DNA from: Sambucus nigra
Lineage: Eukaryota > Streptophyta > Magnoliopsida > Dipsacales > Adoxaceae
DNA length: 64,000 nucleotides
Direction of reading: 5' to 3'
Assembly: GCA_949130495.1 (NCBI GenBank)
Contig: OX422210.1
Coordinates: forward strand, 632,032,585 to 632,096,584
Every line of letters starts with the position of its first letter. The stretch's first letter is position 1. The notes beneath the pieces are model-generated. The model had not been told where the DNA came from and made no database searches. It saw nothing but the letters and a program-made list of their open reading frames with translations. Positions 12,110 to 23,500 of the stretch are shown one piece after another. The translations under genes and the position numbers were made by a program.

Positions 12110-13060
12110 ATTTTAAAGTTCTGGGTTATCTAGATTCATTTGTAACTTAGGTTACACACACAAAGATTCACTTTTTATCAAATTTTATCTTGATTAAACT
12201 TTAGTGACCATGCAAGATAATGATAAGTCAATTTAAAACCAAACAGGAAGAAGAAGAAATAGAGGCAAAATCTCTTTCGGGAAAAACCTTTAACTCGGCA
12301 TTGTTAAAGATATGACAGACACGTAATGACTAACAAAATACTTAGAGATCCACTTTATATAACGCACAAGAGTATTAAAATCTTCAACAGAAAGTGATGC
12401 ATTTTAGCACCATCCACATGAAGCAAATGTTCCCTCGGTATCCACCGATCAGCCTTTGGAATATGCAATTTCTTTCTTCTTTCACGTAGAGCCTCAAATC
12501 CAAAAATCAATAGTAGAGAATTTCTCTACATTAGAACTATGGATTGTGTTATTCTTGGTTTGGCAAAGTGATCCTTAAATATCCAAGGGGTTTGGATGAA
12601 AAAATTGTAGAGTTTGATAAAAATAAACTCTAAAAAGGCTTAGAAATAAAAGCATTCCCTCGTCTCTTTTTATAGGATAAGTTATTACAAAGAGATAGGG
12701 GTAAGAGATTGCATCAGATTTATTTTTAAAAAACAAAAACACGCATATTCGTTCAAATGAAGTCAAGTCTCATTCGAACGAAGTACCCATTCTCGTTCGA
12801 ACAACCTTGCAACGAAAGATCGAACAACATTTCAATTCTCACCAAAAGGCAAAGCGTTAGAACTCGTTCGAACGATCTGGGAAGCATTCCAACGACTAAT
12901 GGACACTCGTTTGAATGACATCTCGTGTCTTTCTAACAAACTAGCAAAAAATTTAAAACAAATTTAAAAATCATTTTGAAATATTTTGAACAAACTCTAT
13001 TTTAAAAATGAACCCTGAACATTTTAAGCTTTACTAACTACCTCATAACTCTTATCGGGT
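12110..13060 (-). repeat. 5' LTR of the truncated copia element (right end uncertain)
   Basis: This sequence lies directly before the primer site in element orientation. On the minus strand a TATA box (TATAAAAA, 12667-12674) follows an upstream array of CGTTCGAACG palindromes with cores at 12753-12937. That order (palindromes, then TATA, then leader) fits U3-R-U5. The outer end could not be placed, because decayed Tat sequence starts by about 13200. Confidence 0.5.
12667..12674 (-). promoter_or_regulatory. TATA box of the copia LTR
   Basis: The minus strand reads CTATAAAAAGAG. It sits about 80 bases downstream of the nearest palindrome of the array and about 560 bases before the primer site, a reasonable place for the LTR promoter. 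Confidence 0.5.
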
Positions 13061-13229
13061 AAAGTTGTGACGGAATATTTTCAACCTTGCAAGTGTCACC
13101 AATGATCGTGAAGGTGCAATGGGGTGTAATGGTATAAGCTAAATAAAAATTATGATTAATTATAAATTTTTCTCTTATAGACGTCAGGTAGATGATTGAA
13201 TGACACCATTTATATGGAAACCGTTATTT

Positions 13230-14230
13230 CATGCCTCACCTTAGAAAACTTGTTAAGGTCCTTTATCAAAAAGCCTCCAAAATCTATGACTGAGTTGCTT
13301 AAAATATCTCAGAAATATAAGAATGTTTAGGATGCCATCTCAACAAGGCACGATGTAGCCTCACCCCAGGAGAGAAAGAGGAAGGGTTTCTTCTACCAAC
13401 TTGGGGAGACCTCAGAAGCATCTGAGTCTAAGAAGAATAAAGACGGAGGTAAAAATATCATCCCCCAGAGGCTAAACATTTCACTCCACTCATAACCACC
13501 CATGGAGAGGTCTTTGCAGTAGGGGAATCCCAAGATCTACTACCACCACCCAATCCCATAAGAAGCACTAACGACAATAAGGACCATGACCATAACACCA
13601 ATGATTGTTTTAAGCTTCAGGAAAGCATTGAGGAGTATTCAAAGGGGCTATGTAAGTTTATGGCCAAAGATGTCGGCAAAGGCCAACACAACAAAAATAA
13701 TAATAATAATGATGATTTCCTTTTTATACTTATCAAATATATCTTTCGAGTATTCGTCGGGGGCAGACTCTCCGCCACATCTAGAAAGGCCCACCTTAGG
13801 AGTATCCAATATGAAGGAATGCATCCATGTCTCTCTCCCCCATCAAGCTCCAAAATAAGTTCTAATAATAGTCTTCCCATAAGAAGACCTCATAAGGCTC
13901 CATTAACCTCATGATGACACCTTCATCATCACATTGAGCGTGGGGAATGTCAATATGAAAAGGGTTCTCATTGAAATAGGGAGATCTTCAGATACCCTAT
14001 TATTAGACGTCTTTGAGGCTATGGGAATTAGCGAAAAGAATATGGAACCTGTCACATATCCTCTCATCGGAGGATATATTCCTTAGGGTATGTCACCCTC
14101 CCCATCCACCTTGGTTCCAAGGATTGCTGTAAAACTATATGGAACAAGTTCATTGTAGTGGACCTGCCCTTCGATTAGAATATGATAATGGGCAGACCCC
14201 CACTTAACAAAATATATGATGTTATCTTAA
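13230..14230 (+). pseudogene. Decayed Tat-lineage gag and protease remnant
   Basis: Three blocks in Gag-Pol order lie on the plus strand. Near 13240-13340 the reading KKPPKSMTELLKISQKYKN matches the PPKSMADLL..AQKYMN block of Tat Gag. Near 13580-13660, in another frame, KDHDHNTNDCFKL is a damaged version of the family's KDHGHTTEDC zinc motif. Near 13910-14080, HDDTFIITLSVGN and VLIEIGRSSDTLLLD correspond to the protease region, where the active-site D-(T/N)-G-S is changed to E-I-G-R. Frame changes and stops are frequent. Reverse transcriptase does not follow; a younger element inserted at 15016. Confidence 0.65.
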
Positions 14231-15015
14231 CGTGAAGTCTAGCGATGAGTTTCCCAACCCCCATAAGGTTAGGTGAGGTCTTTAGGGATCAAAAGAAGGC
14301 CAAAGAGTTTGATTCTCGTTCGAACAAGATCAGCTCTTTGTTAGAACGAACATAAGTTTCGTTCAAACAATAAACCTTTCTCTTTTAAATGTTCTTTATA
14401 CGACCTTCTAATGAATTAAAATAGTACGCCCTCGATCAATGCTCATTTGATATAGACTTCTGTCGAGACTTCAAATAAGAACAACCTTTCATTTTAACGA
14501 GATTTGCATCTCGTTTGAACGGTTGTGGCGAAAAAATATTTTATTTTAAGTCCAAAAATGCCTCATTTTAAATCGAATAAAAAAAACTCCTAATATAATT
14601 ATTAATAAACTTTGAACTCCAAACATAAATTATACCATCATTAGGCTGAGTATAGGAGCACGATGAAGATGAACCTGATGCACGTTGGAGTTGCTAAATA
14701 TTTGGATCTTTGATGTCAGGATCATCGTGATGACGTGATGCAGAGTAATGGGATATGCCATAAAGTATGTAACCTAGATCCTAGGGGAAATATTTGAAAT
14801 GTTGCCCTTACAGTCACCTCCATTAAAGAGAAGAAGATATGGCTTAATACTTCTCTTGACCTGACAGAGGGCCCCAATAAATATTCAGAGGATCCCTAAG
14901 TTCTCCATTGAGGTCTTACCTCCACCTCCACCTCAATAAATGTCTAATATCCCATAAGAGAGATTAGGAGTGAATTTGACGAGTATGATTACCCTAGTTT
15001 CCCAAAAATGAAGGT
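14231..15015. other. Unassigned repeat remnant left of the 15016 insertion
   Basis: No coding region is supported. Between about 14300 and 14530 there are scattered CGTTCGAAC / CGTTCAAAC motifs like those of the copia LTR at 12.7 kb. The rest is nondescript. This is probably the left half of an older element whose right half resumes at 35219. Confidence 0.35.
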
Positions 15016-15182
15016 TGATTCGGCACGAATATTGTATTTATTCACCCTTATACTTGTGCATTTTAGCCCCCTCGGGTACCTTAATTCCTACATTTATTCT
15101 CGTTTACCAGATAACCTCCGTTTTATATGTTTACATGCTTTATGAGGTATAATTGAGCTTTTGTAGGTATTAAAGTGATTAT
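15016..15182 (+). repeat. 5' LTR of element A, left piece
   Basis: Starts TGATTCGGCACGAATATTG and matches the starts of the copies at 32248 and 33628. It is cut after GTGATTAT. The last five bases (ATTAT, 15178-15182) are the left copy of the target duplication of element B. Confidence 0.8.
15178..15182. repeat. Target-site duplication of element B, left copy
   Basis: ATTAT, repeated at 27589-27593. Removing the element and one copy restores a continuous LTR of element A, as comparison with 32400-32420 and 33785-33805 shows. Confidence 0.9.
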
Positions 15183-16043
15183 TGATGATGCTGAGATTTA
15201 GCACCACCAGATAAGTGTTAGTGAGCTCAAACAGTAGCAGCCATGGCAGCCATAGAGGTGTATGAGTGTATAAGTATGTAAGTGTATAGAAGGGGATGAG
15301 TATAAGAGGGAATAAGACAATGATGTATAGTGGTTCAGCCAATTTGGCCTACATCCACTGTGAGTATGTGATCCACTAAGTATGGGCACTAATGGCCTTG
15401 GATACAATGCACATAACCCTCTCACCCTCTCTCTATTGTGTGTGTACAAGCAGAGTTTTAGCTAGGGCTACTGTTCATGGATCGATCCCCTGTAGGGTTG
15501 TAGGTGACAAGTATATATAGGTCTTGGGGGGTGTAGTGTACCCCCCAGGTAAGCATGGTGCATGTGAAGAATGATCTAGCCAATCCCCTGTTGACACCTG
15601 TAGATGCCAAATGATGACATAATATTCTCTCACGTGAGGGGGTGATTCGGTTGTAACGGTCTTCCACGTGTCATATGAGCCTCACGCGCACTGTTCCACG
15701 CGTCTCCCAAACCACGCGCTGTCATGATATCACCCTCGGCCTATGAGCCGAGGCCGAGGGCAAAGTTTCTTCCGGTAGTGAGTCTGGCTTGATTCTGTCC
15801 TCGTACTGTCGTACCCTCGTAGGGTCGGCCGGAGCCTGGCGAGGGGTCGGCCCCTCGTAGGGTCGTCTGGAGCCTGGTGAAGGGTCGGCCCCTCGCAGGG
15901 TCGTCTGGAGCCTGGTGAAGGGTCGGCCCCTCGTAGGGTCGTCTGGGTCTGGTGAAGGCCAGTTGGGGCCTGGTGAAGGGTCGGCCCCTCTTAGGGTCGT
16001 CCGTTGTGGAGGCGACCCTCCTAGAATATAAACGGGTATATCA
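15183..16043 (-). repeat. 3' LTR of element B
   Basis: 861 bp, TG...CA ends, reads the same as 26728-27588. It contains a TATA box on the minus strand (15512-15519), a hairpin CCTCGGC/GCCGAGG near 15729-15756, and a 38-bp minisatellite (15818-15992). Confidence 0.95.
15818..15992. repeat. 38-bp minisatellite in the element B LTR
   Basis: Unit starts at 15818, 15856, 15894 and 15932 are exactly 38 bases apart; the last interval is 58. Each unit holds GGGTCGTCTGGAGCC and GGGTCGGCCCCT. The copy in the other LTR is at 27363-27537. It lies in U3, upstream of the TATA box in element orientation. Confidence 0.8.
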
Positions 16044-16060
16044 ATCACCCCCCAGCCCTT
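16044..16060 (-). other. Polypurine tract of element B
   Basis: The minus strand reads AAGGGCTGGGGGGTGAT directly before the 3' LTR start TGATATACC. This is the expected primer for plus-strand DNA synthesis. Confidence 0.8.
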
Positions 16061-16253
16061 AGCCATAGGTGCCGTTGAGATGGCTGAGGGATAATGTTGA
16101 AATTGAGATGCGTGTATGATCTGTTAGGTGAGTGACACTTGGGCAGGTACTCATTGTTGTTCCGGTTTCCAAGGCAGGGCGGCTGCATACTTGCATGGGG
16201 CTTTGTGCCCTGATTGCACCCTTCTTGGCAAATGTGCTCATTTACTGCTAAGG

Positions 16254-16294
16254 TATTTAAGGATTTTTAAACTCTCTCTTCATCTTCTTCTTCT
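16254..16294 (+). promoter_or_regulatory. Possible promoter of the antisense gene in element B
   Basis: TATTTAA at 16254-16260 is followed by a pyrimidine-rich stretch (CTCTCTCTTCATCTTCTTCTT) at 16271-16294, the pattern of plant core promoters. A 5' untranslated intron may run from the GTAACC donor at 16394 to the TGTAG acceptor ending at 16636, just before the start codon at 16650. All of it lies inside the element, so the gene would not rely on the LTR promoter. Confidence 0.4.
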
Positions 16295-16649
16295 TCGCGC
16301 CCAAGGTTATTCTCTCTCTAGAACCAGTTTCCATTGCCACTTCAGCCTCCGATTTCCCAGGTTTCAGCAGCGTTCTTGCCCTCTTCTCATCAGGTAACCT
16401 CTATCACCACGCGTTTTCTTTTGCCTTCATTTCTGTTTGTTTTTTAGGGTCGTAGGTCGTCTGGTTCTTAGAGCTCCCCCATAGCTTTTTCCGGTGTCTT
16501 CTCCAGTCACTAGTTCTTCGAACGTTCTTGACGAAAACCCTTGAGTTCTTTATTTAATCCAAAGGTCAACCCTGGTCAATCTCCCAAGTGTTTGTGGTTG
16601 AATTAGCCAAGTCTAGTATAATTTCTTTAAGTGTAGGGTCTTCCCCTTA

Positions 16650-19012
16650 ATGCTTAGGAGGCTTTACAACCTGGTGTCTGAATTCCCGTCCTTGAGAGAG
16701 AAGCTATTTACCGAGATCAGACGGATAGAGGAGGAGGAAGAGAGGAGACGAGGGGCCGACCCTAATTGGGTACGACCCATCTTTCCCATTCCTCTTGCCA
16801 CCATAAGACCATCTGAACCCTCTGAGTCTTGTGGGTCGTCATCTCGTCCGGCCGACACTTCCAAACAAAGCGAAATGGATGAGAGAGCCTTCTCTCCAAC
16901 TGGTGCTGGAACTTCTGGTAGAAGGGACTCACCTGACCTTAGCCCTTCCCGAGAGGCCGAGGGTACGATCCCCTCTGAGGCTGTCCCTGTGACAACCCTA
17001 TCCCCCAACGCCTTCCAAATGGCATTTCCTCAGGGTCCTCCTGCAGGTGATGAGGAGGATGAGGACGATGATACAGATGATGAGGTTGATACCTCCCATG
17101 CCTCGTCTTTTATCTCCTCTGTTAGGGATAGGGACCTTCTGATATGGAGGCATATTTACGGAGTGCCCTCTGAGGTAACTATGAGGGTGCCCTCTGAGGC
17201 TGAGAGGGTTTTTGAGGGTGAAGAGGGAGAGGTTGCAGTCTACGAGCAAATGTTCAAAGTAGGTGTCAGACTTCCCTTCCACCCTGCCATTGTAGACATT
17301 CTGTCGGCTCTGGGCGTCTCCCCCTCTCAACTTCCACCCAACTCATGGAGGACGATTCTGGGGTACATCTCTTTGTGGAAAAATGCTTTCACCGATGAGC
17401 CCTCGTCCGACGTGTTCTTGGCCTGCTACAATATCACCTCTTCATCTAAACAGCCCGGATACTATCACCTGGGAGCGAGAAGGTCTGAGAAGAAGCTGCT
17501 CCACGTAGCTCAAACTTCCAATCATGATTGGAAGAAAAGGTTCTTCTTCATATCTGGGGCATGGGAGAGCTCCACCGAGGCGTCCCCTTCTGCCGATGCT
17601 CCGAGGGTTCCTTACAGATGGTCTAACCCTTCCATGAAAGCTAGGTCAGACCCCGGACTTAGCTTGGAGGAGAGGGATATTGTTGAGTATCTGAGGGGAC
17701 GAGGGAGAGAGGGTGAGATCCCAAAGTTCGAAGATTTGATGACCCCTCGCTTCCTTAAAGAAGCTGGTCTGAGGGTCGGCCCTCTGACAGAACTATGTGA
17801 GTTATACTGAACATTTTCCCATCTTTACTTTTTTTTGAAGTGTTCTCTCTTTATCTCTGAACTTTTCTGATTCATCGCATCCTTTTCAGGTCGTCCTGCA
17901 GGCGTGTCAGATTATCTTTGGGATATGACTGCTCCAAGCCTTCTTGCTGGTCTGTCAAAGAAGAAGGGGAAGGAGCCTCAGCAAGCTCCTAAGAAGACAA
18001 GGGCCTCAGGGCCGACAGTTGTTGAGCCGACAGCTGTTAGTCACAAAAGGAAGGAGCCTGAGGCTCCTGTTGAGCCTCGTCCTGACCCTAAGACGAGGGC
18101 CAGGGCCGAGGCCTCTGAAGGAGCAACCTCTTCATCAAGCATGGGGGCCTTCTGGTCTCAAAATCTGTCCCATCTGAGGGCCGACCCCTCATCTCTCATT
18201 GCCAACTTGAGGGCAGCAAAGGCTTCAATGTTCTCTGCACCATCGGCCTCCGACTTCGAGTTCTTGGCGCAGATGCCTCCGGCCAAAGTGTATGACTACG
18301 GTCTGCACTCCCTTGCTCAGGTATTGGTCCTGACCTTTAATTTCATTGTGTTCCCTCGGCTCCCCTTGACGCATCTTCATTTTTCTTGCAGTCTGTCTGT
18401 GCCTTCACCTCTGCCACCAAGTGGATGGCTGAGAACCAACAGAAATTCCATGAAGCTGAGAGGGCCATTCAACAAGAGGCTGACCTACGGACAGAGTTGG
18501 ACACTGCTAGGGCCGAGCTGGAGAGCACAAGGACTGAGCATGCTAGAGTCCTTGATGAGCTGACGAGGCAGCATGATGCCGATATGCAGGCCAAGGACTT
18601 GTTGCTCAAAGACAAGGACTTGTTGACCAAGGACAAGGATGAGGCTCTGATCAACCTGGAGGCCCGTCATAAGACTGATCTGGAGGCGGCCATCAAGAAA
18701 GCTGAGACTGACGCTGTGGAGGCATACAAGATTTCAGACGAATTTCAGGGCTTCGGCCTTGAATATCTTGAAAGGGGGATTAGGACGGCCTGCCGGTGGG
18801 TCGTCCTCAGATTTGGTGATGTCGTCTCCTCTGTTCGCCCATCATTGGAGGGTGTTCAACTGGACGACCCCCTAATTGCCGAGGCCCTCAATCAAGTGGA
18901 GGCCCAAGTCCAGATCGAGGGGGTCGGCACATCTGAAGATGATCCGGTGCTGGTAACTGAGGAGGCCATTCCCATTGATGTTGAGGCTCTGCCCTCTGAT
19001 GTCGTCCCCTAG
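16650..19012 (+). CDS. Antisense three-exon gene of element B (gypsy-type 'Transposase_28'-like protein)
   Basis: Exons 16650-17796, 17890-18320 and 18392-19012 join in one frame of 732 codons plus stop. Both introns have GT...AG ends with good donors (GTGAGT, GTATTG) and T-rich acceptors. Residues about 155-305 contain HPAIVDILSALGVSPSQL and PNSWRTILGYISLW, which resemble the plant 'putative gypsy type transposon' domain (Transposase_28). Exon 2 is basic and proline-rich with KKKGK and KRKEP runs, possible nuclear signals. Exon 3 starts with a long coiled coil (about residues 540-630). The gene is convergent with gag-pol, ends just before the tandem array, and is translated from the opposite strand. 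Antisense frames are known in some Tat-lineage elements; their role is unknown. The start ATG is the first in frame. An upstream exon is possible. Confidence 0.75.
17797..17889 (+). other. Intron 1 of the antisense gene
   Basis: 93 bases, GTGAGTTATACTG...TTTTCAG, phase 1. Reading through it gives a stop four codons past the junction, whereas splicing continues the frame into exon 2. Confidence 0.75.
18321..18391 (+). other. Intron 2 of the antisense gene
   Basis: 71 bases, GTATTGGTCC...TTCTTGCAG, phase 0. The codon before it is the last of HSLAQ and the first after it begins SVCAFTSATKW. An intron sits at the equivalent point in the related gene of element C (40224-40308), also phase 0. Confidence 0.75.
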
Positions 19013-19193
19013 GGTGGCTGCCTGTAGCCCATACCCTTGTTTTTGTATTTTTGTTCTGTATATTGTAAAACACTTGACGCTCTATATTAATACCATCGTC
19101 TCTTCCTTTCACAACTGTCTCCCATATTTAATTCTGTTATGGTTTGTTCCTTGCAAATTTGCTTCTTCGTTGATGATGATGATACTATCCCTT

Positions 19194-20475
19194 CCCTCGT
19201 CTTTTTGAGGACCAATGTGGGGTCGTCCCCTCATCAGGCCTCATTATAGCCGAGGGATCAAATGATCAAATTAATGATTTTTAAATAAAGTCTACCCTCA
19301 TCTTTCTTGAGAACAGTGGTGGGGTCGTCCCCTCCACTGGTCCTCATTATAGCCGAGGGTTCAATGAACCAAATTAATGATTTTTATGTAGTCTTCCCTC
19401 GTCTTTCTTGAGAACAGTGGTGGGGTCTTCCCCTCCACTGGTCCTCATTATAGCCGAGGGATCAACTTTCCAATTTAATGGATTTTAAAGTCTTCCCTCG
19501 TCTTTCTTGAGGACAGTGGTGGGGTCGTCCCCTCCACTGGTTCCCATTATAGCCGAGGGATCAACTTTCCAATTTAATGGTTTTTAAAGTCTTCCCTCGT
19601 CTTTCTTGAGGACAGTTGTGGGGTCGTCCCCTCCACTGGTCCCCATTATAGCCGAGGGATCAACTTTCCAATTTAATGGATTTTGAAGTCTTCCCTCGTC
19701 TTTCTTGAGGACTGTGGTGGGGTCATCCCCTCCACTGGTCCCCATTATAGCCGAGGGATCAACTTTCCAATTTAATGGATTTTGAAGTCTTCCCTCGTCT
19801 TTCTTGAGGACAGTGGTGGGGTCGTCCCCTCCACTGGTCCTCATTATAGCCGAGGGATCAACTTTCCAATTTAATGGTTTTTAACAAAGTCTTCCCTCGT
19901 CTTTCTTGAGGACAGTGGTGGGGTCGTCCCCTCCACTGGTCCCCATTATAGCCGAGGGATCAACTTTCCAAATTAATGGATTTTAAAGTCTTCCCTCGTC
20001 TTTCTTGAGGACTGTGGTGGGGTCGTCCCCTCCACTGGTCCCCATTATAGCCGAGGGATCAACTTACCAAATTAATGGTTTTTAACAAAGTCTTCCCTCG
20101 TCTTTCTTGAGGACTGTGGTGGGGTCGTCCCCTCCACTGGTCCTCATTATAGCCGAGGGATCAACTTACCAAATTAATGGTTTTTAACAAAGTCTTCCCT
20201 CGTCTTTCTTGAGGACTGTGGTGGGGTCGTCCCCTCCACTGGTCCTCATTATAGCCGAGGGATCAACTTACCAAATCAATGGTTTTTAACAAAGTCTTCC
20301 CTCGTCTTTCTTGAGGACTGTGGTGGGGTCGTCCCCTCCACTGGTCCCCATTATAGTCGAGGGATCAACTTTCCAATTTAATGGATTTTAATGTAGTCTT
20401 CCCTCGTCTTTTTTGAGGAGAGTGGAGGGGTCGTCCCCTCCACTGGTCCCCATTATAGCCGAGGGATCAACTTCC
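19194..20475. repeat. Tandem array, 13 units of about 99-102 bp, between the two convergent genes of element B
   Basis: The block CCCTCGTCTT recurs at 19194, 19295, 19396, 19495, 19594, 19693, 19792, 19894, 19993, 20095, 20197, 20299 and 20401. Steps are 101, 101, then only 99 or 102; the two lengths differ mainly by a 3-base indel near TTTTTAACAAAG. Each unit holds an imperfect inverted repeat, CAGTGGTGGGG and CCCCTCCACTG, around TCGT. In sense orientation the array lies in the 3' untranslated region of gag-pol. Arrays in this position are known for Tat-lineage elements and can seed satellite DNA. The run on the minus strand that is open for 86 codons is broken in other units by TAA, so it is not a gene. 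Confidence 0.95.
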
Positions 20476-20598
20476 TTGCATGTATACTAGAACTGATAAC
20501 CACTGGATGAGGGAAACACTGATACTTCTCATTAATCTTCAATGTGTTCTGTCGAAACAATGCTTATTACAACTATGGCTTATCAAGACCTTACAACA

Positions 20599-23500
20599 CT
20601 ACTGGTAGTATTTTTTCAAATGATCTGCATTCCAGGGGTTTGAGAAAGGTTCCCCCTCCAGGTTCTCTAGCCTGTAGGTCCCCGGGACAACTTCATCGAT
20701 GACCCTATATGGGCCATGCCAATTAGGATGGAGCTTGTTGGGTTTCTGCCAAGTCTTTTTAAGAACCAAGTCTCCCACTGCGATAGGCCTCTGTTTCACC
20801 CTTTGGTTGTAAAAATTTGCGGTCCTCTGCTGGTAGGAAGCTTGCCTTATCTCAGCATCCTCCCTTCTTTCCTCAATCAGGTCTAGGTCAAGTCTCCTCT
20901 CTTCTGTATTTCCCTGGGGGTCATACATTTGGACCCTATGAGTGGGAAACTCGACTTCGGTGGGGATGACTGCTTCTGATCCATAAGCTAACATGAATGG
21001 GGTCTCCCCGGTAGGGGTCCTTACTGTCGTCCTGTATGCCCACAACACTGCATATAACTCCTCGACCCATCTTCCTTTTGCCTCCTCAAGCCTCTTCTTA
21101 ATCCCATCTAGGATTGTCCTGTTCGTAACTTCGGTTTGCCCATTGGCCTGAGGTCGGCCTGGGGTGGAGAAAAATTGTTTGATCCTTACCCTCTCACAGT
21201 ACTTCTGTAAAGAGGCATTCTTGAACTGGGTCCCGTTATCCGAGATGAGGGTGTTGGGTAGACCATATCTGCATATCACATTTTTCCAGATGAACTGGAA
21301 GGTCTTCTGCTCCGTGATCATGACCATCGGCTCGGCCTCTACCCACTTTGAAAAGTAGTCAATTGCTACGATGAGGAACCGATAGTTATTGACTGCTCTT
21401 GGTAAGGGTCCTACCAGATCAATACCCCATACTGCGAACGGCCATGGGGATGTAATGGAGGTGAGAGGCTGATGAGGTTGGTGAGGGATGGTAGCAAATC
21501 TTTGGCATTTATCACACTTTTTAACATATGCGGCAGCATCTTTCCCCAAGGTCGGCCACCAGTAGCCTTGGGTGATCACCCTCTTTGCCAAGGATCTACC
21601 CCCAATATGGCTTGAGCACGACCCTTCATGCACGTCTTGCAAAATGGAAGGGACCTCTGAGGGATGCACACACCTAAGTAAGGGGAGCAGAAACCCCTTT
21701 TTGTACAGCGTGTCTCCGATGACAGCGAACTTTGCAGCCCTGTATCTCAGCTTCTTCCTCTCTTGGCTCGCTTCTGGCATCTCTCCCCCTTTAATGTATC
21801 TGATCAGAGGGTCCATCCATGAAGGTTCTTGAGAAACATTCATGCAAATGCCAAGTGTTCCCTCGTCGTCTTCGATAGTTGGTCGAAGCAAAATTTCTAC
21901 CGGGACTGTCCTCCTTATGTCTGTCCTAGTAGCTGAGGCCAACCTTGCAAGGGCGTCAGCACGGCCATTGTCGAGCCTAGGTATCCTCTTGAATTTCACT
22001 TCTTTGAAGTTTTTCAGCAATGACCTCACCTTATCAAGATACCTAGCCATCCTCTCGTCTTTGGCCTCATAGGCTCCTAATATCTGATTCACCACCAGCC
22101 TTGAATCACTGTGAACCAAAATTTGGCTGACACTAAGGGATTTGGCTAAGGAGAGGCCAGCTATCAAGGCCTCATACTCAGCCTCATTGTTGGAGGCTTT
22201 GAAATTGAACCTCAGGGCGTACTCGACGTCCGTGCCATCGGGTGCTGATAGTATCAGTCCAGCACCACTTCCGCTATCACAGGAGGACCCGTCAACGAAG
22301 AGGCTCCACGGAGTCTTTCCTTTAGAAAAATTTCCCTCAGAGAGGGACCCCTGTCTAAAGATGTATCTTCCCTCTTCGTTTTCAGTCACTTTCCTTCTAG
22401 CGGTGCTCGTCTCAGCCATTTCTGCAGGTGTGTCTGCGGGTCTGTCTTCCGTATCTGCCTTCCCGAGGGTCTCACCCTCGGCCTCATCTTCTTCCCATGT
22501 GAACTCAGCCACGAAGTCTGCCAAAGCTTGCCCCTTAATGGCTGTCTTAGGCTGATACACAATGTCAAATTCCCCCAACTCTATAGCCCAGGTCATTAGC
22601 CTTCCTGATTTTTCAGGCTTGTGTAGGACCTGCCTAAGAGGAGAGTCAGTAAGGATGACCATAGTATGGGACTGGAAGTATGGTTTCATCTTCCTTGAGG
22701 CATGGATCAAGGCATAGGCCAACTTCTCCATCCTCGGGTATCTCTGCTCTGCCCCCTGGAGTGCCTTGCTGTTGAAATATACGGGCTTCTGTATCCCATC
22801 TTCGTCTCTTACGATTGCTGCACTGATAGCGGATTCTGAGACAGCAAGGTACACGTACAGTCGTTCACCCTCCACGGGTCGTGACAGCAGCAAGGGAGAC
22901 CCTAAGTATGATTTCAGCTGCTTGAAAGCCTCATCACACTCTTCGCTCCATTCAAAGGCTTTCCTGAGGATCTTGAAGAATGGTAGACACCTGTCTGTAG
23001 CCCTTGACACAAATCTGTTCAAGGCAGCCACTCTCCCTGTGAGCCTCTGAACGTCTTTAATGGACTTGGGGGTCTTCATCTCAATAAGGGCCTTTATCTT
23101 TTCAGGATTGGCCTCGATGCCTCTTTGATTGACAATGAATCCCAAGAACTTCCCCGCTCCGACCCCGAAGACACACTTGGCCGGATTGAGCTTCATTTTG
23201 TATTTGTCCATTGTATTAAAGGTCCTTTCCAGGTCTGCCACATGATCCTCTGCCTTCAGACTCTTAGTCAGCATGTCATCTACGTAAACCTCCATAGACT
23301 TCCCAATTTGGTCTTCGAACATTTTGTTTACGAGGCGCTGGTACGTTGCCCCCGCATTTTTTAGGCCAAAGGGCATTACCCTGTAACAGTATGTCCCCTT
23401 GTCAGTGATGAAGGCGGTCATCTCTGAGTCCTCGGGGTTCATGAAAATCTGGTTATACCCTGAGTAGGCATCCATGAAACTCATGAGCTCATGGCCTGCG

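Noticed and set aside
15722..16066. A 114-residue proline/arginine-rich frame in the LTR of element B
   Set aside because: It comes from the 38-bp minisatellite and crosses the LTR edge. Low complexity and no start context.
16650..17810. A host gene of 386 codons
   Set aside because: It is exon 1 of a three-exon gene lying between the LTR and pol of element B, and homologues sit at the same place in another Tat element. It belongs to the transposon.
19584..19844. A repeat protein of 86 residues on the minus strand of the array
   Set aside because: It is open only where units read TTTGAAGTC; units with TTTAAAGTC give a stop. It is a by-product of the tandem array.
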